Both the position numbers and the translations under genes were made by a program. This document shows positions 1 through 9,811 of a stretch of DNA of 64,000 nt, piece by piece (positions within the stretch are counted from its first letter, which is position 1; each line of letters opens with the position of its first letter). The notes beneath the pieces were generated by a model that ran no database searches, was not told where the DNA came from, and saw only the letters and a program-made list of their open reading frames with translations. This stretch comes from Sphingobacteriales bacterium (GTDB taxonomy: Bacteria > Bacteroidota > Bacteroidia > Chitinophagales > Chitinophagaceae): positions 186,001-250,000 of the forward strand of contig JADJGB010000002.1 in NCBI GenBank assembly GCA_016708305.1, given 5' to 3'.

Positions 1-240
1 TTTTTAGTTAAAGAAATGAATGTGAAAGAAATGATGGTAATTGGCGGCGGTGAAATATTTGAGCTATATTTTCCAAAAGCCAATAAAATTTATTTGACAC
101 GGGTAAATACAGCTATGGAAGGAGATACTTATTTCCGCGAAATTAATGAAAAAGAATGGACACTCACCAGCAAAGTAGAAAATCAGGCTGATGAAAAACA
201 TGCCTTCGATTACAGCTTTGAAACCTGGGAGCGGAAATAG
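1..240 (+). CDS. folA: Dihydrofolate reductase, C-terminal part (5' end outside window)
   Basis: The reading frame is open from the first base, so the gene starts upstream; an internal ATG at 16 is not the real start. The visible 79 residues are the C-terminal half of a DHFR fold. They carry the conserved nucleotide-binding glycines (VIGGGEIF), the following hydrophobic strand (KIYLTRV) and the aromatic end typical of bacterial FolA. The enzyme reduces dihydrofolate to tetrahydrofolate with NADPH in the cytosol. The N-terminal substrate-binding part cannot be checked here. Confidence 0.9.
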   Translation, partial: FLVKEMNVKEMMVIGGGEIFELYFPKANKIYLTRVNTAMEGDTYFREINEKEWTLTSKVENQADEKHAFDYSFETWERK

Positions 241-332
241 GTTGAGGTTAAGATTGAGGCTGAGATTGAGATTGAGATTGAGATTAAGAATGAGGTTGAG
301 AATGAGGCTAAGACTTAGATTGAGATTGAGAA
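235..332. repeat. Degenerate TGAGAT/TGAGGT hexamer microsatellite
   Basis: Starting at the folA stop codon, the sequence is built of imperfect hexamers such as TGAGAT, TGAGGT and TGAGGC. No ORF of note crosses it. It occupies the first third of the 305-bp gene-free gap between folA and the methyltransferase gene. It looks like slipped-strand expansion; no function is evident. Confidence 0.8.
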
Positions 333-378
333 GTGTAGAAAAAGTATATTAATCAAAAATAATAATTAAACAATAAAA

Positions 379-423
379 TTTGAACCTTAAACTTTGAACC
401 TTAAACTTTGAACCTTAAACTTT
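379..423. repeat. 14-bp tandem repeat, three perfect copies
   Basis: The unit TTTGAACCTTAAAC occurs three times head to tail at 379-392, 393-406 and 407-420, followed by TTT. It lies in the gap after folA. Confidence 0.9.
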
Positions 424-469
424 AATATATGCTTCAGCTTTCGGCTACGGCTAAATGCTATTAGCTATC

Positions 470-541
470 AGTGATCTGTAATCTGCAATCTAATATCTAA
501 AGTCTTTAGTCTAATATCTAATATCTAAAATCCTAAATCCA
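470..541. repeat. Low-complexity (TCTAATA)-type repeat before the methyltransferase gene
   Basis: The last part of the 241-545 gap consists of variants of AATCT, TCTAATATCTAA and AATCCTAAATCC. A similar short tract (CAGATTGCTGATTGCAGATT) follows the symporter gene near 19731. I see no gene or clear promoter in it. Confidence 0.6.
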
Positions 542-545
542 TCCC

Positions 546-1346
546 ATGGTTTATTCTCCCTTACAGGCTGCGGCCAAATATTTTAAGTATTATATTCATG
601 CTGCCAACAGCAAAGGTCATGGCACACATTCCCCTTTTGTCTTTGAGTTTATCACAAAAGTTTTAAACGATTTTAACACTTACGATGCATATCAAAAAGT
701 AGAGCCGCTGAGAAAACAACTCAAAAAAGATAACAGGGAGCTTACCATTCAGGATTTCGGTGCCGGATCTGCTGCTACCGATTCCGATAAACGCACTATT
801 GCTTCAATAGCCAGAAATGCAGCAAAATCCAAAAAATTTGCACAGTTGCTGTTTAGGATTGTAAAATATTATCAGTTTACAAATATTTTGGAATTAGGCA
901 CCTCGCTGGGCTTGACAACAGCCTATCTCTCTCTGGCAAATACCGATGGTAAAATCATTACTATCGAAGGTGCAGATGAGGTCGCCGATATTGCGGAGCA
1001 AAATTTCAGACAGCTCAATTTGAATAATATCGTACTTGTAAGAGGAAATTTTGACAAAACACTGGCAACGTCTTTACAAAAAATGCCACTGATTGACTTT
1101 GCTTTCATTGACGGCAATCATCGCAAGGAGCCTACCGAGCGGTATTTCAATCTGTTATTGCCTCACTTGCATAATGGCAGCATTTTGGTTTTTGACGATA
1201 TTCACTGGAGCGCCGAAATGGAAGCTGCATGGAAAAACATTGTGGCACACGAATCCGTTACCTGTGATATTGACCTGTTTTATATCGGTATTGTAAGTTT
1301 TAAGAAAGAGTTTAAAGAAAAACGGACTTTCAGCGTCAGGTTTTGA
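546..1346 (+). CDS. Class I SAM-dependent methyltransferase (O-methyltransferase-like)
   Basis: A 266-residue protein with a Rossmann-type methyltransferase core in its second half. The SAM-binding motif I is ILELGTSLGLTTAYLSLA near residue 115. An acidic motif follows (IDFAFIDGNHRKEPT, near 182), then a strand ending in LVFDDIHW that resembles the metal-binding acidic pair of O-methyltransferases. The N-terminal 80 residues (AAAKYFKYY, GHGTHSPFVFEF) are a lineage-specific extension I recall from Bacteroidota homologues. The substrate is unknown. It stands alone after the repeat-rich gap, 58 bp before the dihydroorotase-like gene. Confidence 0.8.
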   Translation: MVYSPLQAAAKYFKYYIHAANSKGHGTHSPFVFEFITKVLNDFNTYDAYQKVEPLRKQLKKDNRELTIQDFGAGSAATDSDKRTIASIARNAAKSKKFAQLLFRIVKYYQFTNILELGTSLGLTTAYLSLANTDGKIITIEGADEVADIAEQNFRQLNLNNIVLVRGNFDKTLATSLQKMPLIDFAFIDGNHRKEPTERYFNLLLPHLHNGSILVFDDIHWSAEMEAAWKNIVAHESVTCDIDLFYIGIVSFKKEFKEKRTFSVRF

Positions 1347-1404
1347 TAAAATTCACCGGTCAAAATATTTATCATAAAATCATATTTCTTAACTTCGCTT
1401 CTTA

Positions 1405-2358
1405 ATGAACATTCTCATTAAGCAAGCAAAGATAATTGACCCCACTTCTCCACACAATGGTCAAACTGCTGATATCCTTATTTCAAAAGGAATTATTTTG
1501 CGTATTGGTAAAAATCTCAACATAAAAGCCGAAAAAATCATTGAAGAAAAAGGTCTTCATGTTTCACCGGGTTGGACGGATATTTTTTCGGATTTTGCTG
1601 ATCCAGGTTATGAGTATCGCGAAACACTGGTAAGCGGCGCCAACGCCGCAGCTAAAGGAGGATATACAGACGTGTGTGTGATTCCCAATACAAAGCCTGT
1701 GGCCGACCAGAAAGCAGTAATAGAATACATCGTTCAAAAATCCAAAAACCTGCCTGCTACCATTCATCCCTTGGGAGCCATTTCAAAAAACATTGAAGGA
1801 AAAGAACTGGCAGAAATGTACGACATGAAGCTGAGTGGCGCTATTGCCTTTACCGATGGGGTAAAACCTATGCAGTCGGCAGGTGTGTTTGTGAAGGCTT
1901 TGCAGTATGTAAAATCATTTGACGGCGTTATCATTCAACTGCCTGACGACAAAAGCATTAATCCAAACGGATTGATGAACGAAGGAATTACTTCTACAAG
2001 AATGGGGCTTTTGGGCCGTCCTGAAATAACCGAAGAAATATTTGTGTCCAGAGATATTAAACTCGCCGCCTACGCGGCTTCCAAACTTCACCTTACAGGC
2101 ATCAGTGTGGGTGCTTCAATAAAATTGATAAAAGAGGCCAAGAAAAAAGGAGACGAAATATCCTGCTCTGTTACGCCTTATCATCTTTTTTTCTGTGATG
2201 AAGACCTCATCTCTTACGATACAAACCTGAAGGTAAAAAAATGGACGCTTGCTGAAATGGATATACAATCTCTTAATAAAAACACTCCTTTTATCGGCGT
2301 AGAACTTACAGGCAAGCCATTAGGCACTATTCACAACAACAAATTAAATCTCAACTAA
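1405..2358 (+). CDS. Dihydroorotase-like protein with a large internal deletion
   Basis: The 317 residues match a dihydroorotase/dihydropyrimidinase-family paralogue usually about 420 residues long. The N-terminal part is complete up to VTPYHLFFCDEDLISYDTNLKV. The next residues (KKWTLAEMDIQSLNKNTPF) already belong to the extreme C-terminus of the family, ending in the GKPLGTIHNN strand. About 100 residues are missing in frame, including the region that normally carries the DxIATDHAPH catalytic motif. The N-terminal HxH metal motif is also absent (DIFSDFADPG), so even the intact form was probably not a standard dihydroorotase. It is followed without a gap by the DUF4199 gene. Catalytic activity is unlikely. 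Confidence 0.75.
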   Translation: MNILIKQAKIIDPTSPHNGQTADILISKGIILRIGKNLNIKAEKIIEEKGLHVSPGWTDIFSDFADPGYEYRETLVSGANAAAKGGYTDVCVIPNTKPVADQKAVIEYIVQKSKNLPATIHPLGAISKNIEGKELAEMYDMKLSGAIAFTDGVKPMQSAGVFVKALQYVKSFDGVIIQLPDDKSINPNGLMNEGITSTRMGLLGRPEITEEIFVSRDIKLAAYAASKLHLTGISVGASIKLIKEAKKKGDEISCSVTPYHLFFCDEDLISYDTNLKVKKWTLAEMDIQSLNKNTPFIGVELTGKPLGTIHNNKLNLN

Positions 2359-2850
2359 ATGATAAAACTAACACCCACAATAAAAGGGCTCATCACTGCT
2401 GTGGCTATGATAGCAGTGGGCTTAATACTTTATTTTAAGAACGTTTCCCCTACCTCCTCCTTGATGTTTATCGGTTATTTTTTGTACGGGTTAGGAATTG
2501 TGTGGGCAATATTTCCTGTTGCGAAACAAAATAGCAGATTATCATTTGGAACGCTATTTAACGCCGGGTTTAAATGCTTTATCGTGGTTACATTATTTAT
2601 GGCTTTATATACCTTCACTTTTTATAAAGCCAATCCGAAACTCATAGAAGAAAAGGCAGCGCTTACTAAAACCGAACTTTTAAAAACAGAAAAAAATCGC
2701 ACTCCCACCGAAATTGATACAATGGTAGAAAATGGCAAAAAGAATTTTGCGGTTCTGGCTACTTCGGTTACTATCTTTCAGTATTTGCTGGTTGGGGCCA
2801 TAGTAACAGCAGCTACGGCAGGAATGTTATCTTTGTCAAATAAAAATTAA
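2359..2850 (+). CDS. DUF4199 family membrane protein
   Basis: A 163-residue protein with four predicted membrane segments (around residues 8-26, 33-52, 70-88 and 138-157) and a charged loop between the third and fourth. The pattern fits DUF4199, a Bacteroidota family of unknown function. Its start codon directly follows the stop of the dihydroorotase-like gene, and the glycosyltransferase gene starts 2 bp after its end. The three genes are probably one operon, an arrangement I recall from other Bacteroidota genomes. Confidence 0.75.
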   Translation: MIKLTPTIKGLITAVAMIAVGLILYFKNVSPTSSLMFIGYFLYGLGIVWAIFPVAKQNSRLSFGTLFNAGFKCFIVVTLFMALYTFTFYKANPKLIEEKAALTKTELLKTEKNRTPTEIDTMVENGKKNFAVLATSVTIFQYLLVGAIVTAATAGMLSLSNKN

Positions 2851-2852
2851 AA

Positions 2853-3797
2853 ATGGACCTTTCAATAGTCATACCGCTATTAAATGAAGAAGAATCGCTC
2901 CCCGAACTTTCGGCTTGGATTGAAAAAGTGATGCAGGAAAATGATTTTACCTACGAAATTATTTTTGCAGATGATGGTAGCACCGATGATTCATGGCAGG
3001 TGATTACACAACTGCGCGCTAAAAACAAAAACGTAAAGGGCATAAAATTTCAGCGAAATTATGGCAAATCTGCTGCACTCAATGAAGCTTTTAAAGCTGC
3101 GCAAGGCGATGTGGTTATCACGATGGATGCTGATTTACAAGACAGTCCCAATGAAATTCCAGAGTTATACAAAATGATTGCGGCGGATAAATACGACCTC
3201 GTAAGCGGTTGGAAGAAAAAGCGATATGACAATAAACTCACAAAAAATCTGCCTTCAAAGTTTTTTAATGGCGTAACCCGAAAAGTTTCTAAAATCAAAT
3301 TACATGATTTTAATTGTGGCCTAAAGGCATACAATAAAAAAGTGGTAAAAAGCATTGAAGTATATGGCGAAATGCACCGATATATTCCCGTTCTTGCAAA
3401 ATGGTCGGGTTTTAAAAAAATTGGCGAAAAAGTAGTAGAACACCGTAAAAGGAAATATGGCATCACCAAATTTGGCTGGAACAGGTTCATAAATGGTTTT
3501 CTCGACCTGATGTCCATTACTTTTGTAGGCAAATTTTCAAAAAGGCCGATGCACTTTTTTGGCGTTTGGGGTATTCTCTTTTTTGCAATTGGTATGCTCA
3601 CATCTTTATACCTGATTGTTTCAAAAATTATTGATTTTGATTATGGCATTACCAATCGCCCCACATTTTATATTTCATTAACAGCCATAATTATTGGTAT
3701 GCAATTGTTTCTGGCAGGTTATATTGGCGAATTGATTTCACGCAATGCACCCGGTCGCAATTTCTATTTAATTGAAGAAAAAGCAGGAATTAATTAG
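2853..3797 (+). CDS. Family 2 glycosyltransferase (DPM1/GtrB-like) with two C-terminal membrane helices
   Basis: The 314 residues begin with the GT-A nucleotide-binding strand (LSIVIPLLNEEESL). They contain the DDGSTDDS motif near residue 41 and the metal-binding TMDADLQDSP near 92. Two transmembrane helices follow near 233-257 and 271-290. This is the architecture of polyprenyl-phosphate glycosyltransferases (DPM1/GtrB type), which load a sugar onto a lipid carrier at the inner membrane. It is the last gene of the three-gene operon starting with the dihydroorotase-like gene. The sugar cannot be predicted. Confidence 0.88.
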   Translation: MDLSIVIPLLNEEESLPELSAWIEKVMQENDFTYEIIFADDGSTDDSWQVITQLRAKNKNVKGIKFQRNYGKSAALNEAFKAAQGDVVITMDADLQDSPNEIPELYKMIAADKYDLVSGWKKKRYDNKLTKNLPSKFFNGVTRKVSKIKLHDFNCGLKAYNKKVVKSIEVYGEMHRYIPVLAKWSGFKKIGEKVVEHRKRKYGITKFGWNRFINGFLDLMSITFVGKFSKRPMHFFGVWGILFFAIGMLTSLYLIVSKIIDFDYGITNRPTFYISLTAIIIGMQLFLAGYIGELISRNAPGRNFYLIEEKAGIN

Positions 3798-4325
3798 GAA
3801 TGTTTGATGAAGTAATTGAAATAGTAAAAAAATGATTGCAAAATAAGTTATCATCAGTTGTAACCTAAAAATCATCTTCACCAATTTGATAAGAAAAAGT
3901 TATTAGTAGAAGATTATGCTAAAATTGAAGCCAAGAGAGGTGTTGAATAAAGCCTTTTTAAAAGCGAAACCCAACAGGGCTGAAATTGACGGGTTCAAGG
4001 CAAATCTCATTACACTATTAGACAGGATTAACGACTCGGAAAGCGAAGAGTTTCATAAAAACTTGGTCATCGACTTTTTAAAGAAAACCTATTACGATCC
4101 CAATTATTTTATAAATACAAAAGGCAGAAACGATCTGGTTATTCATAATGGTAATAGTTCCAAAACTACGGCTGGAGTAATTCTCGAAGCAAAAAAACCA
4201 ACTAATGGAGCAGAAATGCCGAGTATGGATAACATCAACAAAAAAGCGCTTCATGAACTAGTTTTATATTATCTGCGCGAACGGATTACACAAAAAAATC
4301 TTGAAATAAAGCATCTGATAGCCAC

Positions 4326-4346
4326 TAATATTACTGGAGTTTCCTC
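4326..4346. repeat. Left IS end: 8-bp target duplication plus 13-bp inverted repeat
   Basis: TAATATTA (4326-4333) is the target duplication, itself a palindrome. CTGGAGTTTCCTC (4334-4346) is the left terminal inverted repeat. Confidence 0.93.
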
Positions 4347-4444
4347 TTTTTTTCTAATCTGGGAACAAACTGAGTTGGAAGTCATCTGACGAAATGCCAG
4401 TTTTTCCCTTGAACTTTATTTCTTCTATTCCCGTTCTCGCCTTT

Positions 4445-5691
4445 TTAGCAATTCAAAATACCATCGGCCATGAGATATTGGAAAAAAGTAGGCACTCCAA
4501 AAAATCGTTTGCTCAATATAAAAATCTTTTGTACTGCTACTTTTAGCTTTAATGACATTCCCATATAGACACTGGTAAAGTAAGCAATAGCATGCACTAA
4601 GGCTACGGTATTTCGTATGGCAGTATAGCTTCGCACTCTTACATCTTCCAGATTATAAGACTGTTTGATATAGCGGTAGCATTCATCGCATTTCCGGGTA
4701 AGATACACTTCCACTCACATAATAAATCGCTTTTACTTTCTTTTGTATTCACTTCAAGGTTGGTAATGAGTATCATGGGGTGTTGGCCAAATCCTTTGAT
4801 TACAACCGCATAAAACCACCTCTCAGGATTATTCGGCAATGCTACTTTGGTAATGCCAAATGTAATATGGATGACCGTTTCCTTTCCATCGTCATTTTTG
4901 TTATTTGTGCCTGGTGGCAAAGGTTCATATGGCGTTCCAACCGCTCTGCCTGCACACTTATTCGTCCGCCTTTTTTATTGGTCGTGTTTAACCATCTGTT
5001 CAGCTTTAGCCGGGTAACAAATTTGAGCCTATTGCCACTAAAGTGATTAATAATATCATCACAATCGCCCATCCGGTCAATCGCCCAAACGCCATGTGTG
5101 CCTGTTTTTTCAATAACTTTGGATATCACCTTTTTACTTTTTCGGTACTGCTTACATAGTCTTTTCATTGGAAGAATAGGCTTCACAGTAAACGGGGATT
5201 ATTTTATTGTGCTCCAGATTGGCTGCCGTAACCTGGCATAAATGATACCCCTGTGCAGCTTCGCCTTCACTGCCATCCCAGATGCCGCACAATTTTTCCA
5301 TCGCTTTGGCGTAGGGTTTCATAATGTCTCCGGGGTCGATAGAAATTACCATTTCATCGGTTATTTTATCATCGGCTAATCGTATGATTTCCGAATTAAT
5401 ATGGTCGGAAAAATCTTTCTCACTCAAATTGCGACTCAGCCGGTCTTCTGTTTTTATTAAAGCAATGTCTTCATGAAGACTACGCCCGATGTTGGAAAGT
5501 TTTACATCACGGCTGGCCTGTATGCCATAAAGCATCTCCCTGAAAAAACGTTTCGTGGTTTTAGAAAATGGTTTTGAAATGATTCCTGAAAATTTACTAA
5601 GTTGCGCCTTGAAACGGTTGATAGATAAAGAGTTTGTGTCCATAATCGTATTAAAATGTTTGTTGGAACTGCATTTTACGAAAATGGACAC
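4445..5691 (-). pseudogene. IS4-superfamily-like DDE transposase, broken by frameshifts
   Basis: Four overlapping reading frames together make one transposase. The N-terminal part (5691-5152) holds the first catalytic Asp in VISIDPGDIMKPY. The next frame (around 5130-4930) carries the second Asp in VWAIDRMGDCDD. The third frame (about 4920-4720) covers ERWFYAVVIKGFG. The last (4714-4445) carries a Y-x2-R-x3-E-type signature (YLTRKCDECYRYIK) close to that of IS4 relatives. A start at MDTNSLSINRF (around 5643) is as likely as 5691. At least three frameshifts are present, so the copy is inactive or the sequence has indel errors. Confidence 0.8.
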
Positions 5692-5746
5692 ACTTTTTTG
5701 AGGAAACTTTTTTCGGACAGTTTGACAGTCTTACCAAAAACCAAAC

Positions 5747-5785
5747 CAAAAAAAAAGGCTTGCACTTCTAAAACGGTGCAAACCT
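5747..5785 (-). terminator. Hairpin upstream of the transposase, inside the IS right end
   Basis: On the minus strand AGGTTTGCAC and GTGCAAGCCT pair around a short loop (5785-5756), followed by a run of nine T. The position between the IS end and the transposase start suggests a terminator that blocks transcripts entering from outside, a known way of limiting transposase expression. Confidence 0.6.
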
Positions 5786-5825
5786 TCACCTGATAAGGAC
5801 TTTAACCTTTAATTTGCTTATTTTT

Positions 5826-5846
5826 GAGGAAACTCCAGTAATATTA
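5826..5846. repeat. Right IS end: 13-bp inverted repeat plus 8-bp target duplication
   Basis: GAGGAAACTCCAG (5826-5838) is the exact complement of the left end, followed by the second TAATATTA (5839-5846). Confidence 0.93.
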
Positions 5847-8800
5847 ATGAATGGTTCATATTTGATGCCAGCCTGTTCGACCGGCTTTTTGCCCAGAACA
5901 AAGACTTTATAAAACAATTTAACGATTTTGAGCAAGGTCGTTTGACTGACACCAAAACAGATTCTTTCTACAGAGAAATTGCCGGTCCATTTATTGACAA
6001 TATCACTAAAGAAATTGCGTATGCCCACTTCAACATTCAGGAATATCAAAAACCATTGCGCAATGCCAATAAAACAAACGACAATTCCTTAATTTCCTTA
6101 TTTAAATTGCTGTCTCCGGAGCATCTTTTAAAACTGCCCTTCGCCAATGACAGCAACAGTCTCGATAAACGTTTTTACAGTGAACTGTTGCATATTATCG
6201 GCTTGACAGAAACCAAAGTTGGTAGTAAAAAACTGATCGAACGAAACAAAGCAGGCGAGCGCCACTCCGGAGCCATTTTGGAAGATGTTATTATCCATCT
6301 GGATAGTTTAGACAAAATAAACAGGCTTGATAAGCCTTCGCAATACGGCACTACACACGAAGAACGGCTTTTCAATGTGGCGCTTGAACTTTCTATTACC
6401 GGATAAACCGTATTTTATTTTGAAATTGCTGGAAGCTCAACTCATCAATTATCATAGATTCGACAAACGCACGACAAGCAGAGGCGACAGATCTTATTCC
6501 TTTCTCAATTTTGAAAAAATAAAAAACTACGATGACCTCAACAGTTTGTTTTTTCAGGTTTTGGCACGCAAACACGATGAACGAAATGAAGATGTAAAAA
6601 CGCTTTTTGAAAAAATTCCTTATCTCAATTCTTCGCTTTTCGAACCGACGGATCTTGAACAGCTTACATTATTCATAAGCAACCTGAAAGACGATAAAAC
6701 AGCTCCCATTTATTCACAAACCGTGCTGAAAGACAGCCAGGGCAAAAAACGATCTGGCAATATCTTCACACTTCAATATTTGTTTGAGTTTTTAGACGCT
6801 TATGATTTTGGTGCCGAAGGCGGTGAAGAAATCAGGGAAAATAATAAAACACTGATCAATGCTTCGGTACTCGGATTGATTTTTGAAAAAATAAACGGCT
6901 ACAAGGACGGTTCATTTTTCACTCCGGGTTTTATCACCATGTACATGTGTCGCGAAACCATTCGAAAAGCGGTAGTGCAGAAATTTAACGAAACCAAAAA
7001 CTGGAACTGCACCAGCATAGATGAACTCTATGATAAAATTGAAGACCGCACCGAGGCCAATCAGATTGTAAACAGTATCAAAATTTGTGATCCTGCAGTG
7101 GGTTCCGGCCACTTTCTAGTTTCGGCGCTTAATGAAATGATCGCTGTAAAAAACGATTTGAAAATTCTGCAGGATCGGAACGGCATGCGACTGAAAGAAT
7201 ATGAAGCGGAGGTGGTGAATGATGAGCTGATTGTTACAGAAGAAGGAGTTCTTTTCGAATATAATCCATTGAACAAGGAAAGCCAGCGTGTGCAGGATGC
7301 CCTATTTCACGAAAAGCAAACCATTATTGAAAACTGTTTGTTTGGCGTGGACATTAATACTAATTCCGTGAAAATTTGTCGTTTGCGGTTGTGGATAGAA
7401 TTGCTGAAAAATGCCTATTACAAAAACAGCACAGAACTCGAAACACTTCCCAATATTGACATCAACATCAAATGCGGAAATTCTTTAGTAAGTCGTTTTG
7501 CAATAGATGCCGACCTCAGGAAAGCCCTGAAAAGCAGTAAGTGGACAATTGACGGTTACCGGATAGCTGTGACACTTACCGAAATGCTGAAAACAAGGAG
7601 CAGAAAAGAAAATGGAACGGCTGATAACCGACATAAAATCGGACTTTAGAAGTGAGATATCACGGAATGACCCGAAAATAAAAAAATTAAGCAAACTTTC
7701 GGGCGAATTGTTTAATCTTTCTAACCAGGGGCTACTTTTTGAGATGGGGGCAAAGCAAAAAGTCGAATGGAATAAAAAAGTTGAAAAGCTGGCACAGGAA
7801 ATCCAAAAATCAGAGGTAGAGATAGAAGCGATAAAAGCCAACAAGATATTTGAAAATGCTTTTGAATGGCGATTTGAATTTCCCGAAGTATTGAATAATG
7901 ACGGTGATTTTGTAGGTTTTGATGTGGTGATTGGAAATCCGCCGTATATAAATTTTGCAAACCTACCAGATACAGAAAGAAAATATTACAACAAGTTTGA
8001 ATTATACAAGAATAAAACTGATTTGTATGCCTTCTTTGTTGGATTAGGTGCAAAAATTAAAAATCAACAAGGTTTCATTTGCCTTATTATACCTCATACT
8101 TGGGTATCAACAACAAGTTTCTTACCTTTACGAAAATTACTTCTTGACCAAATAAATTTAATATCAATTGTTGAACTTGATTTTGGAGTGTTTAAAGATG
8201 CCTATGTCAAAACCGTCATCATTCAAACTGACAACAAGCCAAAAAGTAGTATCCGATTGCTTGATGAAAATTTTGTTTTGAAAGTTGAAATTCCAAAAGA
8301 AACAATTCAAAAAGACGAAGAATTAAAAATCAATCTGTCTTGGAATCTCATCAAGCACAACATCTATACAAAAATAAAAAAGTATGCAACAAAACTTGGG
8401 GAGATAGTTCATTTTTCAAGAGGCATTAAAACAAGTAACGATAATAGATTTTTATTCAAAGAAAACAACGGAAAGGATTATTATAAAGTCATAAGAGGTA
8501 GGAATATTAAAGCATACAGAATTGACTATGACAACGAATACATTTGGTATCGTCCAGATTTGATGAAAGAGAAAACAGGGTGCTTACCTCACACAAAGGA
8601 ATTATTTTTAACACCTGAAAAAATAATTACTCAGCGAGTAAACAGTAGCGGACAACTATTAGCGACTTACGACAATGAGCAGTTTTTTTGTTTAGATACA
8701 ACAAATGTTTCATCAGAAAATATTGATAAAAAATATGACTTAAAATTTATTGTAGGTGTAATAAATTCAAGGTTGATTAATTGGTGGTTTAATGACGAGT

Positions 8801-9015
8801 TTAAAAATCCAACTATCAGTGGCTATGAATTACATCAAATACCAATAAAACACAATAAGCAAACAGAGAAAGAAATTTCAAAACTTGTAACCACTCTTTT
8901 AGAAAACAATAAAACAGGCAAGGATTATGGAATTCTATTAGCCAAAATTGACAGCCTTGTTTATCAACTTTACGGCTTAACGGAGGAAGAGATTAAAATT
9001 GTGGAAGGCAAATAA

Positions 9016-9720
9016 ATCAGCCACGTAGGGGCAACATCCTAATAACACAAAAATCCTAATCAATTATCTTAACCCCGTAGGGGTGGCAATTTACATATCA
9101 TTTTTTCGCATTACCATGGCGTTAGTATTATGACGGTCTATTATTATGACGCTCCTACGGAGCTATTACTTTGATGCTCCTGACGGAGCTATTATTATGA
9201 CGCTCCTACGGAGCTTTGATGACGAAAGCTATATTGGTATTAGCCCCGTAGGGGCAACATCTTAATAACACAAACTCTATAAACCCCCACCCAAACCCCG
9301 TACGGGTGGCATGTTACACATCATTTTTCTCCGTGTGGTGAATGGTGTTATTATTATGACGCTCTATTATTATATCGCTCCTATGGAGCTATTATTATGA
9401 CGCTCCTACGGAGCTTTGATGACGAAAGCTATAATGGTATTAGCCCCGTAGGGGCAACATCTTAATAACACAAACTCTATAAACCCCCACCCAAACCCCG
9501 TAGGGGTGGCATGTTACACATCATTTTTCTCCGTGTGGTGAATGGTGTTATTATTATGACGCTCTATTATTATATCGCTCCTATGGAGCTATTATTTTAT
9601 CGCTCCTATGGAGCTATTATTATGACGCTCCTACGGAGCTTTGATGACGAAAGCTATATTGGTATTAGCCCCGTAGAGGCAACATCTTAATAACACAACT
9701 CTATAAACTCCTCACCCAAA
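9016..9720. repeat. REP-like palindrome array: three 200-225 bp units plus a partial fourth
   Basis: This gene-free stretch of about 800 bp between the first restriction gene and the transposase is a tandem array. Units begin near 9022, at 9241, at 9441 and (partial) at 9666; the second unit is exactly 200 bp. Each contains two kinds of short palindrome. One is CCCCGTAGGGG, in the contexts TAGCCCCGTAGGGGCAACAT and AACCCCGTAGGGGTGGCA. The other is GCTCCTACGGAGC or GCTCCTATGGAGC, repeated two or three times with GCTATTATTATGAC spacers. Such arrays next to a Y1 transposase are the hallmark of REP/RAYT systems. Confidence 0.88.
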
Positions 9721-9811
9721 CTCTCAGTGGTATAATAAACAGAAGTATTTATAAAAAAAAGCAGCAAATTTGTAATACAAACCAAATTGCATAATATTAA
9801 ATTAACGTAAC

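Larger units (their letters stand above)
4334..5838 (-). mobile_element. Complete 1505-bp insertion sequence with 13-bp inverted repeats and 8-bp target duplication
   Basis: The ends are perfect 13-bp inverted repeats: CTGGAGTTTCCTC at 4334-4346 and its complement at 5826-5838. They are flanked by the duplicated target TAATATTA at 4326-4333 and 5839-5846. The transposase runs on the minus strand, against the interrupted restriction gene. Exact rejoining of the host gene after excision in silico proves the boundaries. The DDE transposase resembles the IS4 superfamily, but I cannot name the family or element. Confidence 0.93.
3916..9015 (+). pseudogene. Type IIG restriction-modification enzyme (Eco57I-like), split by an insertion sequence
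   Basis: Removing the IS at 4334-5838 and one copy of its target duplication rejoins the frame exactly: IATNI at 4318-4333 continues as NEWFIFDA from 5847. The gene then encodes about 1195 residues. Domains in order are: a PD-(D/E)xK-like nuclease near residues 70-100 (NDLVIH, then GVILEAKKP), a helical region, SAM motif I (DPAVGSGHF, 7089-7115), catalytic NPPY (VIGNPPYINF, 7930-7959), and a C-terminal target-recognition part ending QLYGLTEEEIKIVE. Besides the IS, single bases seem to be missing near 6393 and 6420, and two more near 7570-7610. Such enzymes methylate and cut DNA with one polypeptide. As it stands the gene cannot make a full product. Confidence 0.88.

Noticed and set aside
3059..3601. 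180-residue minus-strand ORF
   Set aside because: Lies entirely within the well-supported GT2 gene and has no recognisable domain.
9016..9720. Possible CRISPR array
   Set aside because: The repeats are 200-225 bp units containing palindromes, not 25-40 bp direct repeats with unique spacers, and there are no cas genes.
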